Shown: one piece after another, positions 5,386-5,500 of the stretch
Layout of the letters: every line of letters begins with the position of its first letter
How positions within the stretch are numbered: the stretch's first letter is position 1
Made by a program: the position numbers and the translations under genes
The notes under the pieces: model-generated
What the model saw: the letters and a program-made list of their open reading frames with translations, nothing else
Database searches by the model: none
Told to the model about the DNA's origin: nothing
Assembly: GCA_031270385.1 (NCBI GenBank)
Contig: JAISXS010000099.1
Span: forward strand, 1-5,500
DNA: 5,500 bases
Source: Puniceicoccales bacterium
GTDB taxonomy: Bacteria > Verrucomicrobiota > Verrucomicrobiia > Opitutales > JAIRKQ01
Reading direction: 5' to 3'

Positions 5386-5500
5386 GGGCGTGTTAACGCT
5401 ATTGCAAAATAAAAAGGAAAGAGTAAGAAATGGAGATGGAGATAACAGAAGAACAATACGCGCGAATAGATGGAATTATGCCAAGACAGAGAGGGAACGT
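5386..5500 (+). mobile_element. Left end of an IS5-type insertion sequence
   Basis: GGGCGTGTTAACGCT at 5386-5400 lies 44 bp upstream of the transposase start, where IS5-family elements of the IS427/IS1031 type carry their left inverted repeat. It follows CTA, which fits the short TA-containing targets of that group. The right end is outside the window, so the boundary is inferred. Its end sequence differs from the ~105 bp repeat, so this IS is not the obvious mover of those repeats. Confidence 0.5.
5430..5500 (+). CDS. IS5-family transposase, N-terminal fragment at window edge
   Basis: Twenty-three codons are visible, including EITEEQYARIDGIMPRQRGN. This matches the N-terminal signature of IS5-type transposases of the DUF4096 kind (L-T-x-x-Q-Y-x-x-I-x-x-L-L-P-x-x-x-G). 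AAAGGA at about 5413-5418 is a good Shine-Dalgarno for the ATG at 5430; a second ATG at 5436 is possible. The catalytic DDE domain lies beyond the window, so intactness cannot be judged. Confidence 0.8.
   Translation, partial: MEMEITEEQYARIDGIMPRQRGN

Larger units (their letters stand above)
4611..5429. other. Gene-poor region with three solitary repeats and an IS end
   Basis: No long supported gene lies here. It contains repeat copies at 4779-4883, 5018-5123 and 5273-5362, a short AT-rich hairpin at 4745-4767, a GC-richer island at about 5160-5250 with an 8 bp inverted repeat and a 27-codon cysteine-rich frame, and the likely IS left end near 5386. The spacers 4884-5017 and 5124-5272 resemble neither the repeat nor each other. 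Confidence 0.6.

Noticed and set aside
5209..5412. 67-codon plus-strand frame
   Set aside because: It crosses the degenerate repeat and the likely IS boundary, so it cannot be one ancestral gene.

Overview
This is a roughly 5.5 kb stretch of a bacterial chromosome with low-to-moderate GC. It carries one complete conserved housekeeping gene (hemW), a tRNA-Gln(UUG), a small membrane protein gene, a glycosyltransferase gene broken by one stop codon, one unrecognised protein gene, and many copies of a short repeat with inverted ends. The HemW sequence (CSYCAFYQ after the cluster cysteines, and the general style of the protein) reminds me of Opitutae-type Verrucomicrobiota. That is a memory-based impression, not a search result, and I hold it at about 40%.

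Layout. 1-555: no convincing gene; a frame without stops runs in from the left edge. 556-1389 (+): an unrecognised 277-residue, cysteine-rich protein whose last ~40 codons lie in a copy of the repeat. 1390-1850: an array of ~105 bp repeat units joined at shared TATA tetranucleotides and alternating in apparent orientation. 1851-3002 (-): hemW. 3107-3180 (+): tRNA-Gln(UUG) with encoded CCA, followed 14 bp later by a six-helix membrane protein gene (3195-3746, +). 3723-4610 (-): a family 8 glycosyltransferase with every expected motif, interrupted by an in-frame TAA at codon 86; it converges on and overlaps the membrane protein gene by 24 bp. 4611-5429: intergenic, with three more separate repeat copies. 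5386-5500: the left end of an IS5-type insertion sequence, with the first 23 codons of its transposase.

The main signal is the repeat. About eight full or partial copies of a ~105 bp element with ~27 bp terminal inverted repeats (ends TATAGTCATCTTA...) are present. Three stand alone, four to five are chained, and one forms the 3' end of a protein-coding gene. What I first took for two classes (A and B) align with each other when one is reverse-complemented, so they are most simply one family in two orientations. It behaves like a miniature inverted-repeat transposable element that targets TA/TATA, with no transposase of its own here. The genes do not form an obvious pathway: hemW, the tRNA and the membrane gene look like stable core genes, and the flanks look like accessory, decaying DNA.
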